NCBI GenBank assembly: GCA_016214905.1 | Contig: JACRMQ010000007.1 | Location: 522,408 to 586,407 of the forward strand | From: Ignavibacteriales bacterium | GTDB lineage: Bacteria > Bacteroidota > Ignavibacteria > UBA10030 > SZUA-254 | DNA length: 64,000 nt | Direction: 5' to 3' | In this document: piece by piece, positions 9,187-19,160 of the stretch | How positions within the stretch are numbered: position 1 is the stretch's first letter | How the letters are laid out: the number at the start of each line of letters is the position of its first letter | Notes under the pieces: generated by a model | Told to the model about the DNA's origin: nothing | The model's database searches: none | Seen by the model: only the letters and a program-made list of their open reading frames with translations | Made by a program: the position numbers and the translations under genes

Positions 9187-10080
9187 ATGAACTCAACAGC
9201 AATTTATAAAACCGATTTTCCAACACTGAAATTCGTTAAACGCGGCAAAGTCCGCGATATTTACGATCTAGGCGAATACTTATTAATTATTGCAACCGAC
9301 CGGCTTTCGGCTTTTGATGTAGTTATGCCACAGCCGATTCCGGATAAGGGAAAAGTGCTTACACAAATTTCAAATTATTGGTTTGAAATAGTCAAAGATA
9401 TCATCCCAAATCATATCGTTGTTTCGGATGTAAATGATTTCCCGAAAGAATGTCAGCCGTACAAAGATCAACTTTGTGGAAGAAGTATTGTTGTAAAAAA
9501 AGCAAAACCGTTGGCAGTTGAATGTATAGTGCGCGGTTACATCTCCGGTTCCGGATGGAATGAATACAAAAAATCGAAATCAATCTGCGGTATTAAATTA
9601 CCGGACGGATTGGTGGAATCTTCTAAATTGCCAGAACCGATTTTCACGCCCTCCACAAAAGCAGATGTCGGGCATGACGAAAATATTTCTTTTGAGGAAG
9701 CCGCCAATATTATCGGGAAAGAAGAGGCGGAGAAAGTTAAAAACTACACACTCGAAATTTATAAACGCGCCGCCAAAATTGCTTCAGAAAAAGGAATCAT
9801 CATTGCCGATACTAAGATGGAATTCGGATTTTATGATGAAAAATTAATTCTTATTGACGAGTTACTCACGCCCGATTCATCCCGCTTCTGGTCCACATCG
9901 AAATACCAACCCGGAACCGGACAGGATAGTTTCGATAAACAATTCGTACGCGATTATCTTCTCTCTATCAATTTCAACAAGCAGCCCCCCGGACCAACCA
10001 TGCCGGATTCTGTTATTCAAAAGACATCCGAGTTGTATCGAGAAGCGTTGAAGATGTTAACAGGAAAAGAAGTTCAATAA
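9187..10080 (+). CDS. purC: Phosphoribosylaminoimidazole-succinocarboxamide synthase
   Basis: SAICAR synthetase condenses CAIR with aspartate using ATP in de novo purine synthesis. The 297-residue protein begins with the family pattern ([25 protein letters not shown] in successive strands) and includes [50 protein letters not shown] and [14 protein letters not shown]. The length matches the longer, yeast Ade1-like form rather than the roughly 235-residue B. subtilis form. It appears to be monocistronic, flanked by repeat-like spacers on both sides. Confidence 0.95.
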   Translation: MNSTAIYKTDFPTLKFVKRGKVRDIYDLGEYLLIIATDRLSAFDVVMPQPIPDKGKVLTQISNYWFEIVKDIIPNHIVVSDVNDFPKECQPYKDQLCGRSIVVKKAKPLAVECIVRGYISGSGWNEYKKSKSICGIKLPDGLVESSKLPEPIFTPSTKADVGHDENISFEEAANIIGKEEAEKVKNYTLEIYKRAAKIASEKGIIIADTKMEFGFYDEKLILIDELLTPDSSRFWSTSKYQPGTGQDSFDKQFVRDYLLSINFNKQPPGPTMPDSVIQKTSELYREALKMLTGKEVQ

Positions 10081-10240
10081 GAAAAATCTGAAATTCGAAT
10101 TACTAAATCATAAACAAATCTTAAAACCGAAATAATAAACTGAGTGGTTTCCGGGACTTGGAATTTATGATTTTGGATTTGTTTAGAATTTCGATATTAG
10201 AGCTTAGGATTTCATATATGGATATAGATAAGGTACCATT
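10081..10240. repeat. Degenerate interspersed element with opposed TAAACAAATC motifs
   Basis: The 160-base spacer between purC and the DUF167 gene contains the motif taaacaaatc on the plus strand (10111-10120) and again, reading ctaaacaaatcc, on the minus strand around 10177-10188. Both are embedded in similar AT-rich text with repeated aaattcgaa/gaaattc words. The arrangement is an imperfect long inverted repeat, not a protein-coding sequence. It resembles dispersed intergenic repeats seen in environmental genomes, but family membership is not established here. Confidence 0.4.
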
Positions 10241-10459
10241 GTGAAAATCAGTGTAAAAGTAAAACCCAACGCCCGTAAAAACACTGTTGAACAGATAGAT
10301 GCAAACAATTTCGTTGTGTGCGTTTCCGTTCCTCCGGTAGAAGGGAAGGCAAACGAGAAAGTTATTGAATTACTTGCTGATCATTTTGGGAAACCGAAAC
10401 GATGTTTTACAATCCTTCGTGGAACGACAGGGAAAACCAAAATTGTTGAAATAGCGTAG
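10241..10459 (+). CDS. DUF167/UPF0235 (YggU-like) family protein
   Basis: The 72-residue product matches the DUF167 core: KVKPNARKN at the N-terminus, VSVPPVEGKANEKVIELLA in the centre and a closing ILRGTTGKTKIVEI strand. The family is widespread and of unknown biochemical role. The start is GTG. Its TAG stop (10457-10459) lies inside the left arm of a palindrome that also holds the stop of the convergent receiver gene. Confidence 0.85.
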   Translation: MKISVKVKPNARKNTVEQIDANNFVVCVSVPPVEGKANEKVIELLADHFGKPKRCFTILRGTTGKTKIVEIA

Positions 10460-10486
10460 AGTCCCTGCCGCAGGCAGGGACTCTAC
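10456..10486. terminator. Bidirectional hairpin containing both convergent stop codons
   Basis: A perfect 14-base stem (gtagagtccctgcc at 10456-10469 with its complement at 10473-10486) closes on a 3-base loop (gca). The TAG stop of the plus-strand DUF167 gene (10457-10459) and the TAG stop of the minus-strand receiver gene (10483-10485) occupy mirror positions in the two arms. A T-tract is absent, so it is a strong structure rather than a textbook intrinsic terminator. Confidence 0.75.
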
Positions 10487-10857
10487 TGCTTAAAGGCGTG
10501 TATACGGTTGATGGATGAAATAACTTTATCCATATCAAACGGCTTAGCGAGGAACTCGCGCACGCCAAGCTTCTTTCCTTCGCGGGCAAGTTCATTTTCA
10601 TCTACCGCAGTTATCATGATTACTTTTTCTGTAACACTCGGATGGTTGATTTCTTTTAAAACATCCAAAGCATTCTTTCCGGGGAGGTTGTTATCCAGAA
10701 TTGCTACATCATAATCATGAAGCAATAACTTTTCCTTTGCGGTGCTGCCGTCGCCGGCAACCTCCACGCTATATCCCTCCTCCTGAAGTATTTTTTCTAA
10801 AATTCTCTTAAGCGATGAATCTTCATCTACAAATAAAATTTTTGGTTTTGATCCCAT
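10483..10857 (-). CDS. Single-domain CheY-like response regulator
   Basis: The 124-residue protein is a lone receiver domain. The acidic pocket is D11/E12/D13, the phosphoacceptor is D55 (VAILDNNLPG), the switch Thr is T82 (ITA) and the conserved Lys is K104 (LAKPF). There is no output domain and no adjacent histidine kinase, so it probably acts by protein contact or as a phosphorelay intermediate. The gene stands alone between a hairpin downstream and a 120-base upstream spacer. Confidence 0.85.
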   Translation of the reverse strand: MGSKPKILFVDEDSSLKRILEKILQEEGYSVEVAGDGSTAKEKLLLHDYDVAILDNNLPGKNALDVLKEINHPSVTEKVIMITAVDENELAREGKKLGVREFLAKPFDMDKVISSINRIHAFKQ

Positions 10858-10978
10858 AATGTATCACCCCTTTATTTAATGACCGTTAATGTACGAGGAA
10901 TGATCATAAAAATCAATTTTCGTTTTAAGATGTTTTGGTATGATTATTTGAAGGTGATACAGCCGGCTGGTTGGTAAT

Positions 10979-11013
10979 AAAAAATCCCGATTAAAAATTA
11001 TAATTGGGATTTT
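10979..11013 (-). terminator. Intrinsic terminator of the DUF5916 gene
   Basis: Reading the minus strand, arm aaaatcccaatt (11013-11002) pairs with aatcgggatttt (10992-10981) apart from one G-T wobble, with a 9-base loop. The run of six T at 10984-10979 follows. It lies about 50 bases past the stop of the minus-strand DUF5916 gene. Confidence 0.75.
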
Positions 11014-11060
11014 ACATCAACAAAATTTATCGTGTACTTACGAAATAATATTCTTTCTTA

Positions 11061-13232
11061 TCAAAAATAATAAAGATACTTTACTTTGAGAACGCCTGCT
11101 CTGTTTGTTGTATGCATTCTGTTCGGCAATAAATTCAATGTAGAATCGAACTCATCGCGCCTATCTTGAACATCGTTTATGGCTAAATATATCCAGCTCT
11201 TTGGCAGGAAATTATACGATAGAAGAAATCCGGCGATTAACTGTTGAAACCTATCGGTAGATCGAACGAAAACATTATCAAAATAACAACGGATGCTCAA
11301 ATCGTTTATCGGAGTAAAAGACAAATAAGGTCTTGTATTGTAAGTTATATCTTGAATATCGTTAGACGGACTTCCTTCGATAAACATATTGACGGAACTT
11401 CCGATACCTAAAACATTGAAAGGAAGCCAGCCGAATTCGCTACCAAGCCAGGAATAAAAAGATAAATATCCACGATTGAAATTATATGTCTTCTCGTATC
11501 CACCCCAAATATTTCCGTTCCAGGTCGGTGATGTATTGAACCATGTTGAAAAATTAATTGAAGTGGAGTTATATTTTATATCGCTGTCTTTTGATTTTCC
11601 TTGATTGAAATTAATCTCAAAACCCCAGTTCGAACGGAATTGCATATTGTAGCCGATCAAACCGGCGTAGTCGGGCGCTTTATCGGCGTCTTCATATCCA
11701 TAAAATCCACCGCCGTAAATCATTATTTGACGAATTGTTCCATCTTCATAATACCAGCGCGGTCCTGAAAGTGCAACCAATTGTGCCGTACCTTTCCATG
11801 GAACGAATCCCACCTGATCGACATTGAATTTTTGTGAGATCGCTCTTCCTTTTATACCCGTAAACCAATTCTCTTTTGAAATTGTTCCGCCCGCCGATGC
11901 GGCAAAACCACCCTGCTTATCGTTGAATGACTCGGCAAATTGATAAGCGAACTGCCAATCGGAACCGCGAAATGCGCCATCAACATCGATGAAACCGTTA
12001 TCATTTTCTGCCGAGTGTTTTGCCGCCACCAAAATTCCAAGAGAAGAATTTTCTAATATCTGTTTTTTTATTCTCCCAAGCGCGAAGTATGCTTTATCTT
12101 CCTTTTGAAATGTTTCGTCATTTTTATATTCCTTTTCATTCGTCATTGCAACAAAGCCACCGTATTCAAAATCATCGAGGCGGCCAAAAACTTTTGAGCC
12201 GACAATAAGCGGTACTTCGGAGCCATCCGAAAGTTTCTTTCCAATCCTGCGCGAATAAAATAATTCTATCGGTTGGTAAAATCCGGAATTGCGTTGTCTG
12301 CCCGATGGCGTGAAGACCTCATTCCCCTGCGTGAAGAACGGTCTTCTTTCGGAAAAATATGTTTCGTATCGCGAGATGTTGAATTCGTACGGATCGGCTT
12401 CGATCTGTGCGAAATCAGGATTGCCTGTGAGCTGGAACGTAAGCGCCTGGGATGGATTATAGAAGATGTCTATCCCTGCATTGGGATCGATCTTATATTT
12501 ATTGTCGTGAAGATAAGTTGCCTTTGCAATTCCGACCGGATAGATTTCTAAATTCAATCCTTTTACACTCGGCTTGAAATTATCGAAAACCATTTTACCG
12601 AATTTGGAAATACGTTGTCCTTCATTCTCTTCATACTGATTCCAGTAAATATCCTCCGTGCCGTCAGGAATCCATCTGTCAAAATCCAAACCCCACTCAT
12701 TCAATTGTTCATTGTATTGAATCGACCGGTAAGGAATTTCCATCTCAACAACAAATCCCCAGTCGTACACTTTACTTGCGGCAAACCAAACACCGTCCCA
12801 GCTATAATCGCGGTTCCGTGCATCATCTAAAAGCCGGCAGTCGCCGCGTACACCCGCCGCGTTAACTGCGAATTTATATGCCGTTCGTTTATCACCGAAA
12901 GTATCCAGCATGATCGAAACCATATCGCCACCGTAATTATCGAGCACACCTGTATTGATCTGGGTTTTGGAATTATCGCCGACACACACCATAAGACAAT
13001 ACAGTGCATCTTCGGTTGTTAATACCTTCGCAGTGGTTTTTTGTGTCGGTGCTTTACCGTTATAAGGTTGAAATTGAACAAAATCGTTCAATGAGTCAAC
13101 TTCAGACCACAAAGGGTCTATCGCTCCATCAACGTTTGGTGCAATGTTTGTTTTTTTTAGATTTAAAGATTTTTCAGCCGAGAACGAAGTTAACGGTGCT
13201 AATATCAAAAAAATGATTACCAATCGATTCAT
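11061..13232 (-). CDS. DUF5916 outer-membrane protein with CBM9-like N-terminal domain (copy 1)
   Basis: The 723-residue product has a signal peptide, then a carbohydrate-binding-module-9-like domain (PNVDGAIDPLWSEVDSL, about residues 30-230) and a large C-terminal beta-barrel region. DUF5916 hallmarks are NPDFAQIEAD near residue 271 and ERRPFFTQG shortly after; the end KVKYLYYF is a barrel terminus. The family is presumed to bind or import glycans or other ligands at the cell surface, but no substrate has been shown. This is one of four paralogues in the window (others at 35596, 38077 and 56056). It is divergent from the giant T9SS substrate and has its own terminator. Confidence 0.8.
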   Translation of the reverse strand: MNRLVIIFLILAPLTSFSAEKSLNLKKTNIAPNVDGAIDPLWSEVDSLNDFVQFQPYNGKAPTQKTTAKVLTTEDALYCLMVCVGDNSKTQINTGVLDNYGGDMVSIMLDTFGDKRTAYKFAVNAAGVRGDCRLLDDARNRDYSWDGVWFAASKVYDWGFVVEMEIPYRSIQYNEQLNEWGLDFDRWIPDGTEDIYWNQYEENEGQRISKFGKMVFDNFKPSVKGLNLEIYPVGIAKATYLHDNKYKIDPNAGIDIFYNPSQALTFQLTGNPDFAQIEADPYEFNISRYETYFSERRPFFTQGNEVFTPSGRQRNSGFYQPIELFYSRRIGKKLSDGSEVPLIVGSKVFGRLDDFEYGGFVAMTNEKEYKNDETFQKEDKAYFALGRIKKQILENSSLGILVAAKHSAENDNGFIDVDGAFRGSDWQFAYQFAESFNDKQGGFAASAGGTISKENWFTGIKGRAISQKFNVDQVGFVPWKGTAQLVALSGPRWYYEDGTIRQIMIYGGGFYGYEDADKAPDYAGLIGYNMQFRSNWGFEINFNQGKSKDSDIKYNSTSINFSTWFNTSPTWNGNIWGGYEKTYNFNRGYLSFYSWLGSEFGWLPFNVLGIGSSVNMFIEGSPSNDIQDITYNTRPYLSFTPINDLSIRCYFDNVFVRSTDRFQQLIAGFLLSYNFLPKSWIYLAINDVQDRRDEFDSTLNLLPNRMHTTNRAGVLKVKYLYYF

Positions 13233-13637
13233 AATTTTTACGGAGGATATACCTAAAGATGATATTTTATTAAAGAAACTATTATCTGGAACGAATATCG
13301 AATCAAAATGTTGCGGAACAGATTTCGGGATAATTTTTCATACTTTAGTGTTAATAACAGAAGTAAGATAAAATTAGCGAAAAAGTTGACCAATAAATGA
13401 TATTTTAAATCTTCACTGTGTAATTTGTGTGATTTTGGTTCTTGGTTGAGCGATAAATCTTTCTTATCTTATAATAGAATAAAATGCCAAATTTTACCTT
13501 TTGCCTCATTTATTCCCGAAAATTTAGATTTTCCTTTATATGAATCTCCCCCTCGAGTTGATAACCATCGCTCGATGAACGATGGTTCCTCTTTAATTGT
13601 TAATTAATTTATTACACAAAACTATTCCGGTTTATTC
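13233..13637. other. Divergent promoter region without a gene
   Basis: This 405-base AT-rich spacer separates the DUF5916 gene from the giant secreted protein. A hairpin at 13563-13587 (arms aaccatcg and cgatggtt, 9-base loop) sits about 50 bases before the plus-strand start, probably in its 5' leader. Nothing else is recognisable; short open frames here have no ribosome-binding site or family resemblance. Confidence 0.5.
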
Positions 13638-16600
13638 ATGAAATCATTAATAATATTTACTCTGAACCTCTCTTTATTTCTAAGTTTAATAATATTTTCA
13701 GGAGCAAATTCTCAGGTTAAAAACGACCAAAGCATTACAGGAGTGCCCTGGCATGGAGACAGAGGAGTAACTGAAGTTGTAAGTCAAATCGTTAAACGAG
13801 AAGAATTGTCTCAGAAGCTTCCGTTCGCTATAAGACCCAGAAGAGAGGAATATCATCTTCCTCATAAAACTGAACAGAATCCATCTGCCCCGTCAATATC
13901 TCATTGGCCCTTCGATGAGAAAGTGGTTCAACAAAATGAGATTTCAAGTATAATGGCTCCGCAAACGGTTGGAACATCTTTTCTTGCGACTCAAATTTCA
14001 GAAGCATCGGGATATATTCCACCGGATTGTAATGGAGACGTAGGACCGACTCAGGTACTTGTTCACGTTAACGGAAGAATCAGAGTTTTCAATAAGAATG
14101 GAACTGTTGGTGGATTGGATGTATCGGATAATACGTTCTGGACATCGGTGCGAAATGGTGCCGATGTAACCGATCCACATGTCAGATATGATCGTATCAG
14201 CGGAAGATGGTTTGTAGTAATTATAAACATGCCGTCATCCGGCGCGAATAGGGTTTTAATTGCTGTAAGTTCAGGTTCAACTATCACTAACACATCGAGC
14301 TTCACTTTTTTCCAGTTTCAAAACGATCAGGTCGGTACAATACCGAATGTTGATACCGGTGGTTTTGCGGATTATCCGACACTGGGTGTAGACGCTAACG
14401 CTCTTTATATCGGAGCGAATATTTTTAATTCCGTCTCATCGGCTTTTATTGGAACGAGCGTTTATGTCGTTCGAAAATCAGATTTGTTAACAGGTACATT
14501 GACTGTAACAGCATTCCGTGGTTTGACGAACGGCTCGACCACCGGACCTTTTACACCTCAGGGTGTACACAACGATGATCCGACAGCGACCGAGGGATAT
14601 TTTGTTGGTGTTGATGCAATATCATTTTCAAAATTGATCATTCGACGTGTAACAAATCCCGGTGGCACACCTGTACTCTCAGGAAATATCGAACTTACCG
14701 TTCCAACTACCGTTTATCCGATTCCGCAAGTCGTGCTCGGCTCTGCATCCAACCGTCGCCTTGATGCGTTGGATGATAGATTGTATGCGGCACAAATGAA
14801 AAAAAATAGGATAACAGGCGAAACAAGTTTATGGACGACTCACAATATTGAAGTGAGTACGAGTGGAGTTGGAGCAACCGGTGGCGGACGAAACGGATCG
14901 AGATGGTATGAAATAATAAATTTATCTTCCACGCCGTCTTTGAAGCAATCAGGGACTTTATTTAATTCCGCAGCTACCAATCCGCGTGGTTATTGGATCC
15001 CAAGTGTAGCCGCAAGCGGACAGGGACACATGGCATTGGGATGCAGTTACGCGAGTACGAACGATTACGCCGGTGTGGCTGTTTCAGGAAGATTATCCGG
15101 TGATGTGCTTGGAACAACTCAGTCGCCTGCTATAGCTTTCGCGAGTTCAACGGCATACAATGTAGAAGCAAACGATAATCAACGCTGGGGCGATTATTCT
15201 CAGGTTGTTGTTGATCCTGCTGATGATATGACGATGTGGACTTTCCAGGAATATTGCAATGCGACTAATTCATGGGGTTTGCGGGTTGTACAATTATTAG
15301 CTCCCCCACCGGCAACTCCATCGAGTGTTTCTCCAACAACTGTAAACACTGGTACATCAAACGTCAACTTAACACTTACCGGCACTGCAACTTCCGGTTC
15401 GGGATTTTACGATCCGGGTGTCGAATACCCGAATCGTCTTAGTGCTGTCATCAATGGCGGTGGTGTTACGGTGAACAGTGTCGCGTTCACCAATCCAACC
15501 ACACTGACTCTTAATGTCTCGATCGCGAGTGGTGCATTAACAGGCGCACGCACTATTACAATCACTAATCCGGATGGTCAATCTGCAACGAGCGCAACGG
15601 GAATACTCACTATAAATAATTCATCATGTCCCACAATCACGCTTTCACCAACAACATTACCGGATGGTTCGTTGGGAAGTTTATACTCACAGACTATCAC
15701 CGCATCGGGCGGTATCGCTCCTTATACTTATTCCATAACAAGCGGAACATTACCGGTTGGTATTTCACTGAGCGGAGGAGGTATTTTATCGGGAACTCCA
15801 ACAACATCCGGCTTGTACAATTTTGCAATTACCGCAACTGATCAAAACACTTGCACCGGAAGTTTATCGTACACTTTGAATATCGGCGGTTGCCCCTCGA
15901 TAACGCTTTCTCCTTCCACACTTCCTTCAGGAATGGTGGGATCTGCATATAGTCAAACAATCACAGCGAGCGGTGGAACTGCACCATATTCTTATTCAGT
16001 AACGAGCGGGGCTCTGCCTTCAGGATTATCCTTGACTTCGCTCGGTGTTTTAAACGGCACGCCAAGTTCATCAGGAACTTTTAATTTTACCGTCACTGCT
16101 TCGGATGCAAGTCTGTGCGTGGGAAATTTGGCATATTCTATTACAATAAATCCGAGTCCGGGGAACACAGTTGTTCTTACAACTTTAGAAACAGCTTACA
16201 CACAAAATTTTAATACTCTGGCAATCACAGGAACATCGAGCACTATGCCGATGGGCTGGATGTTTACCGAAACCGGATCAAATGCCAATACAACCTACAC
16301 GGCGGGAACTGGTTCCGGAACGGGAGGCGATACATACAGTTTTGGTTCAGCTTCAAGTACAGATAGAGCATTGGGTGGTTTGTTGAGTGGTACTTTAGTG
16401 CCGGCATATGGCGCAAGCTTCACTAATAATACCGGCAGTACAATTACATCACTCGCAATTTCATACACGGGTGAAGAGTGGCGTTTGGGTGCAACAGGCA
16501 GGGCTGATACTATTCAATTTCAATTCTCAACAAATGCCACAAGTTTGACAACAGGGACTTACACACGCAATTCTGCTTTTGATTTCGCGACTCCGGTTAC

Positions 16601-19085
16601 AACTGGAACTGCCGGTGCGTTTGATGGAAACGCCTCTGCCAACCGCCGAACTATTTCAGGAACAATTAATGGTTTGAATATCACAGATGGATCGTCATTC
16701 TTTATCAAATGGACAGATAAAGATCTAACGGGTGCCGATGATGGACTCGCAGTCGACGATTTTTCTTTGACGCCATCAACTACACTCGTGCCTACCAATC
16801 CGTCGATCGTTGGAAGCGCAAATCCATTAACTGTGTTGATTGGAAATACTACTTTACTAACCGGAGTAGTAACTCCGGGAACCAGTCCAACAAGCAGCGG
16901 CTTAAGCGTAACCGGTAATTTGTCTGCGATTAGTGGCAGCGCTACGCAACAATTTTACGATGACGGGACACATGGAGACGCAGCGATCGGAGATAATATA
17001 TTTAGTTTCCAGTCTTCTATTCCAACCGGAACTTCAATCGGTTTAAAACAATTACCATTAGTTGTTTCGGATACTCAATTAAGATCTGGGGTTGATACTA
17101 TAGATGTAACTGTTGCTGAATTCATTTGTCCGACTATTACATTAACACCTTCGGCGTTATCGAACGGTATTCAATACAATTCATATAATCAAACAATATC
17201 TGCAAGCGGCGGAACTTCTCCATATTCATATTCAATAACTGCCGGAACACTGCCAAACGGAATTACACTCGCTTCAAACGGAAATCTTTCCGGTACACCA
17301 ACAGTCAAAGGACAGTTTATCTTTACTGTCACTGCTACAGATTTGAATTCATGCGTTGGAAGCAGGGAATATACATTCACGATCGATTGTCCTGCCATAT
17401 CTCTTACTCCAACAATATTACCTAAGGATACTGTTGGAAAGTTATATTCGCAAACTATTACCGCAAGCGGGGGAACTTCTCCATATTCATACTCGGTAAC
17501 TGCCGGAATACTGCCAAACGGAATTACACTCGCATCGAACGGAAATCTTTCAGGTACACCTACGGTTCAAGGGGTGTTCACTTTTACAGTTACTTCAACA
17601 GACGTGAACGCATGCGCTGGAAATCGTGAATATTCACTCACGGTTGATTGTCCGTCCATAACTTTCGTGCCAATAACATTACCGGATGATTCAGTCGGGA
17701 AATTTTATTCACAGATAATAACAGCGGATGGCGGCACAGTTCCGTATTCATATACCGTTATCGGTGGCATTCTGCCGGATGGATTGTCGTTAAATTCGAA
17801 TGGGACAATTTCGGGAACATTATCCAAAGCAGGCACATTTAATTTTACAATCAATGCGATTGATTCGTATGGTTGTGCGGCTTCAAAAGCATACACAATA
17901 TCTGTGCTTCAAATGTCAGAAGTCGTGGAAATTCCATTATTGGCAAAATGGAATCTTGTTTCAAATCCTGTAGGCGTCATAAACGATTCCGCCTCAATGC
18001 TCTTCCCGGGCGCTACCGGTAGTGCTTATAAATACACGGCGAGCGGATATCAGGCATCGGCGCGATTGATGAACGGTTACGGGTATTGGATGAAATTTGC
18101 TTCTCCCGAAACTGTCCTTGTTGAGGGGAGACCACGATATGAAGATACAATTGACGTAATGGATGGATGGAACATCATCGGCTCGCTGACACGTGGAATT
18201 AACGTATCATCGATTACCGGTGTGGGAACATCGATCAAATCTGATTTCTTCGGATACGATGAAGGTTATAATATGACCGATTCGATAATTCCCGGAAAAG
18301 GTTATTGGGTTAAAGTGAATCCTGAAGGGAAATTGCATCTCTTATGGTCGGCATCTCCGAACGCAACTGCAGTTCGGTCAGGTCGGTTATCCGAACTGAA
18401 GAATAATATGAGCGAAATTATTTTCGAAAATCAATCGGGGCAAAAACGCTCTCTATATTTCGGTGTACAGAATGGAGTTATGGAATCGAAATTTGATTTG
18501 CCGCCAACTCCGCCTGAAGGTATTTTCGATGTCCGTTTTAAATCTCAGCGATTTGCCGAAACATTTACACCCCATGTCGGTAAACAATTGCAATATCCGA
18601 TTCAAATAAGCGGTGCAGTTTCTCCTGTCGACATCCGGTGGAATTCAGCTCTCATTACCGATCAGGTTGTGAGATTGCAGATCCAGGAATCCGGGAAAAA
18701 ATTAAGGAATGTTAAACTGACCGGAAATGGAGAAATTAAAATTAATGATCCTGATAATGCAAAACTCACATTGGTTTTATCCGATCGGAGTGAAATTCCG
18801 TCTGAATATAAATTACATCAGAATTATCCCAACCCGTTCAATCCGGTTACATCAATAGCATACGAATTACCGGTGGAGAGCAAAGTTCGACTTTCTGTTT
18901 ACAACATTTTAGGTGAAATTGTTTCGATTCTTGCGGATGAAACGACAGACGAAGGATTCCATTCAGTTGAGTGGGATGCGAGCAGTGTAGCAAGCGGAAT
19001 TTATTTCTATAAATTAGAAGCGACCGGAATTAGCGATAATACAAAGTCGTTCGTTCAGATTAAGAAGATGCTGCTGGCGAAATAA
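13638..19085 (+). CDS. Giant secreted modular protein with putative-Ig repeats and T9SS sorting domain
   Basis: The 1815-residue protein starts with a signal peptide (about 1-26). A beta-rich domain with PPDCNGDVGPTQVLVHVNG follows (about 110-560) and looks propeller-like. Five He_PIG-type putative Ig units of 87 residues each begin with CP.I at about 664, 751, 1164, 1251 and 1338. Between units 2 and 3 are a choice-of-anchor-like stretch and one containing DDGTHGDAAIGDNIF. A duplicated WNLVS/GYWMK module (about 1437-1600) precedes the C-terminal signal: QNYPNPFNPVTSIAYELP, then YNILGE, SGIYFYKL and a basic end. The last 90 residues are a T9SS type A sorting domain, so the product should be exported across the outer membrane and cleaved or anchored there. 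Adhesin or surface-structural roles are possible. Confidence 0.85.
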   Translation: MKSLIIFTLNLSLFLSLIIFSGANSQVKNDQSITGVPWHGDRGVTEVVSQIVKREELSQKLPFAIRPRREEYHLPHKTEQNPSAPSISHWPFDEKVVQQNEISSIMAPQTVGTSFLATQISEASGYIPPDCNGDVGPTQVLVHVNGRIRVFNKNGTVGGLDVSDNTFWTSVRNGADVTDPHVRYDRISGRWFVVIINMPSSGANRVLIAVSSGSTITNTSSFTFFQFQNDQVGTIPNVDTGGFADYPTLGVDANALYIGANIFNSVSSAFIGTSVYVVRKSDLLTGTLTVTAFRGLTNGSTTGPFTPQGVHNDDPTATEGYFVGVDAISFSKLIIRRVTNPGGTPVLSGNIELTVPTTVYPIPQVVLGSASNRRLDALDDRLYAAQMKKNRITGETSLWTTHNIEVSTSGVGATGGGRNGSRWYEIINLSSTPSLKQSGTLFNSAATNPRGYWIPSVAASGQGHMALGCSYASTNDYAGVAVSGRLSGDVLGTTQSPAIAFASSTAYNVEANDNQRWGDYSQVVVDPADDMTMWTFQEYCNATNSWGLRVVQLLAPPPATPSSVSPTTVNTGTSNVNLTLTGTATSGSGFYDPGVEYPNRLSAVINGGGVTVNSVAFTNPTTLTLNVSIASGALTGARTITITNPDGQSATSATGILTINNSSCPTITLSPTTLPDGSLGSLYSQTITASGGIAPYTYSITSGTLPVGISLSGGGILSGTPTTSGLYNFAITATDQNTCTGSLSYTLNIGGCPSITLSPSTLPSGMVGSAYSQTITASGGTAPYSYSVTSGALPSGLSLTSLGVLNGTPSSSGTFNFTVTASDASLCVGNLAYSITINPSPGNTVVLTTLETAYTQNFNTLAITGTSSTMPMGWMFTETGSNANTTYTAGTGSGTGGDTYSFGSASSTDRALGGLLSGTLVPAYGASFTNNTGSTITSLAISYTGEEWRLGATGRADTIQFQFSTNATSLTTGTYTRNSAFDFATPVTTGTAGAFDGNASANRRTISGTINGLNITDGSSFFIKWTDKDLTGADDGLAVDDFSLTPSTTLVPTNPSIVGSANPLTVLIGNTTLLTGVVTPGTSPTSSGLSVTGNLSAISGSATQQFYDDGTHGDAAIGDNIFSFQSSIPTGTSIGLKQLPLVVSDTQLRSGVDTIDVTVAEFICPTITLTPSALSNGIQYNSYNQTISASGGTSPYSYSITAGTLPNGITLASNGNLSGTPTVKGQFIFTVTATDLNSCVGSREYTFTIDCPAISLTPTILPKDTVGKLYSQTITASGGTSPYSYSVTAGILPNGITLASNGNLSGTPTVQGVFTFTVTSTDVNACAGNREYSLTVDCPSITFVPITLPDDSVGKFYSQIITADGGTVPYSYTVIGGILPDGLSLNSNGTISGTLSKAGTFNFTINAIDSYGCAASKAYTISVLQMSEVVEIPLLAKWNLVSNPVGVINDSASMLFPGATGSAYKYTASGYQASARLMNGYGYWMKFASPETVLVEGRPRYEDTIDVMDGWNIIGSLTRGINVSSITGVGTSIKSDFFGYDEGYNMTDSIIPGKGYWVKVNPEGKLHLLWSASPNATAVRSGRLSELKNNMSEIIFENQSGQKRSLYFGVQNGVMESKFDLPPTPPEGIFDVRFKSQRFAETFTPHVGKQLQYPIQISGAVSPVDIRWNSALITDQVVRLQIQESGKKLRNVKLTGNGEIKINDPDNAKLTLVLSDRSEIPSEYKLHQNYPNPFNPVTSIAYELPVESKVRLSVYNILGEIVSILADETTDEGFHSVEWDASSVASGIYFYKLEATGISDNTKSFVQIKKMLLAK
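15627..16150 (+). repeat. Two tandem 261-bp putative-Ig units (repeats 1 and 2)
   Basis: Units start at about 15627 and 15888. Each encodes 87 residues with CP.ITLSP, then GS.YSQTITASGG.APY.YS, and a second Cys about 13 residues before the end. The exact 87-residue spacing matches the later array. Confidence 0.8.
17127..17910 (+). repeat. Three tandem 261-bp putative-Ig units (repeats 3 to 5)
   Basis: Units start at about 17128, 17389 and 17650. Units 3 and 4 are almost identical in DNA over their central part (about 17205-17320 against 17466-17581), encoding the same GGTSPYSYS and LPNGITLASNGNLSGTPTV stretches. Unit 5 is more diverged. This suggests a recent duplication or gene conversion of one unit. 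Confidence 0.8.
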
Positions 19086-19120
19086 ATGCAATCGAATTGT
19101 TAATTGTGAATGGCTAATCG

Positions 19121-19138
19121 CTAATTGCTAATAACCAA
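19121..19138. repeat. Second copy of an 18-base intergenic word
   Basis: The sequence ctaattgctaataaccaa is identical to 9120-9137. Both copies lie just 3' of a stop codon in AT-rich text made of related words (mutated forms ggctaatcgctaatt nearby). Confidence 0.5.
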
Positions 19139-19160
19139 GAGCCAAGAGCAGTGAGATAAG

